Source: Aggregatibacter sp. 2125159857 | Lineage (GTDB): Bacteria > Pseudomonadota > Gammaproteobacteria > Enterobacterales > Pasteurellaceae | Length of the DNA: 64,000 nucleotides | Reading direction: 5' to 3' | Assembly: GCF_017798005.1 (NCBI RefSeq) | Contig: NZ_CP072548.1 | Coordinates: forward strand, 1,364,001-1,428,000 | Shown here: positions 63,448-64,000 of the stretch, in pieces | Layout of the letters: each line of letters begins with the position of its first letter | How positions within the stretch are numbered: position 1 is the first letter of the stretch | Program-made: the position numbers and the translations under genes | The notes under the pieces: generated by a model | Database searches by the model: none | The model's input: the letters and a program-made list of their open reading frames with translations, nothing else | What the model was told of the DNA's origin: nothing

Positions 63448-64000
63448 TTAACGATAGGTGACGCGTTCGTTATCGTTTAAATGAATGGTCGTTTCAGCTA
63501 ATTTGGTTTCTGCAATGACCTTACCGTGGCGAATAGAATAACGCGTCGGCACTTGACGACGTACTGCATCAAAGCCATTTTCTGCCGGTAAAATGATAAA
63601 GTTAGCGGCATTCCCCTCTTCCACGCCATAACCTTGCAACCCTAGCGCTTTTGCACTGTTTTCAGTCACTAATTTTAAGCCGTCGTTAATTTGTCCGTAG
63701 CCCATGAGTTGGCAAACGTGTAACCCCATGTGTAACACCTGCAACATATTTGCGGTTCCCAACGGATACCATGGGTCGAATACGTCATCATGGCCGAAAC
63801 ACACGTTGATCTTGTTTTTCAGCATTTCTTTCACACGCGTCACGCCACGGCGTTTTGGATAAGTATCGAATCGACCTTGCAAATGAATGTTGACGAGCGG
63901 ATTGGCCACAAAATGAATTTTGGATAATTTCAACAAACGGAAAAGACGAGAGGCATAGGCGTTATTGTACGAATGCATTGCAGTGGTATGGCTCGCCGTC
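63448..64000 (-). CDS. codA: Cytosine deaminase CodA, C-terminal part (5' end off window)
   Basis: The frame is open to the right edge, with residues [19 protein letters not shown] upstream of the first visible ATG (63978), so the gene continues beyond the window. The visible 183 residues include the amidohydrolase metal site [22 protein letters not shown] and the C-terminal [23 protein letters not shown]. CodA deaminates cytosine to uracil for salvage. Confidence 0.93.
   Translation of the reverse strand, partial: TASHTTAMHSYNNAYASRLFRLLKLSKIHFVANPLVNIHLQGRFDTYPKRRGVTRVKEMLKNKINVCFGHDDVFDPWYPLGTANMLQVLHMGLHVCQLMGYGQINDGLKLVTENSAKALGLQGYGVEEGNAANFIILPAENGFDAVRRQVPTRYSIRHGKVIAETKLAETTIHLNDNERVTYR

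Overview
The window looks like a chromosomal segment of a Pasteurellaceae bacterium, most probably Aggregatibacter or a close Haemophilus relative. The 9-mer AAGTGCGGT/ACCGCACTT, the Haemophilus-type DNA uptake signal (USS), occurs throughout, often as inverted pairs behind genes. Almost every housekeeping protein has an H. influenzae-like form (HI1434 YbaK, HI1450 DNA mimic, HI1182 periplasmic ligase, HI0040, LsgF). No rRNA, tRNA or CRISPR array was seen. Genus and species are inference.

Layout. 0-11.6 kb: a decayed molybdate-type transporter end (ModA-like fragment, broken molC), then usg, ybaK, the regulators cra and purR, sanA, metX behind a clear MetJ operator, a 26-residue YnhF-like membrane peptide, epmC, a DNA-mimic protein, ttcA, and accD-folC. 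11.7-21 kb: an insertion-sequence-rich stretch with three copies of one IS3-family element (one intact at its ends, one broken, one 5'-truncated), two IS200-like end-pairs carrying REP palindromes, and between them a Gcr-family membrane protein, a BetT choline transporter and a secreted IroE-like esterase. 21-23.7 kb: paeA and ndh.

23.7-36 kb: a leftward operon for an ABC-exported, rhamnose-containing polysaccharide (rfbB, rfbA, rfbD, a RelA/SpoT-like gene, rfbC, wzm, wzt, four glycosyltransferases, wbaP). 36-38.8 kb: HI0040-like, xthA and mltB. 38.8-45.2 kb: a second, lsg-like glycan locus with its own polymerase-like and flippase genes. Two different export routes for surface glycans therefore sit within 20 kb.

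45-51 kb: elyC, a periplasmic ATP-dependent DNA ligase, queF, and the pair I find most interesting: a surface lipoprotein with a TolA-like repeat stalk and a TbpB-like barrel, followed by a Slam-type outer-membrane translocon. 51-64 kb: a DASS anion transporter, truA, rpsI-rplM, recD-recB, ychN, an adenine-type permease, ycgN, and the end of codA running off the right edge.

Main points for follow-up: the Slam/lipoprotein pair; a small-alarmone-synthetase-like gene inside the rhamnose operon; a REP family with GTAG feet carried between IS200-like ends; an in-frame 9-bp repeat expansion at the transposase active site; and IS insertions at the edges of USS inverted pairs. Start codons were moved downstream of the longest frame where Shine-Dalgarno spacing, promoters or family alignment favoured it.
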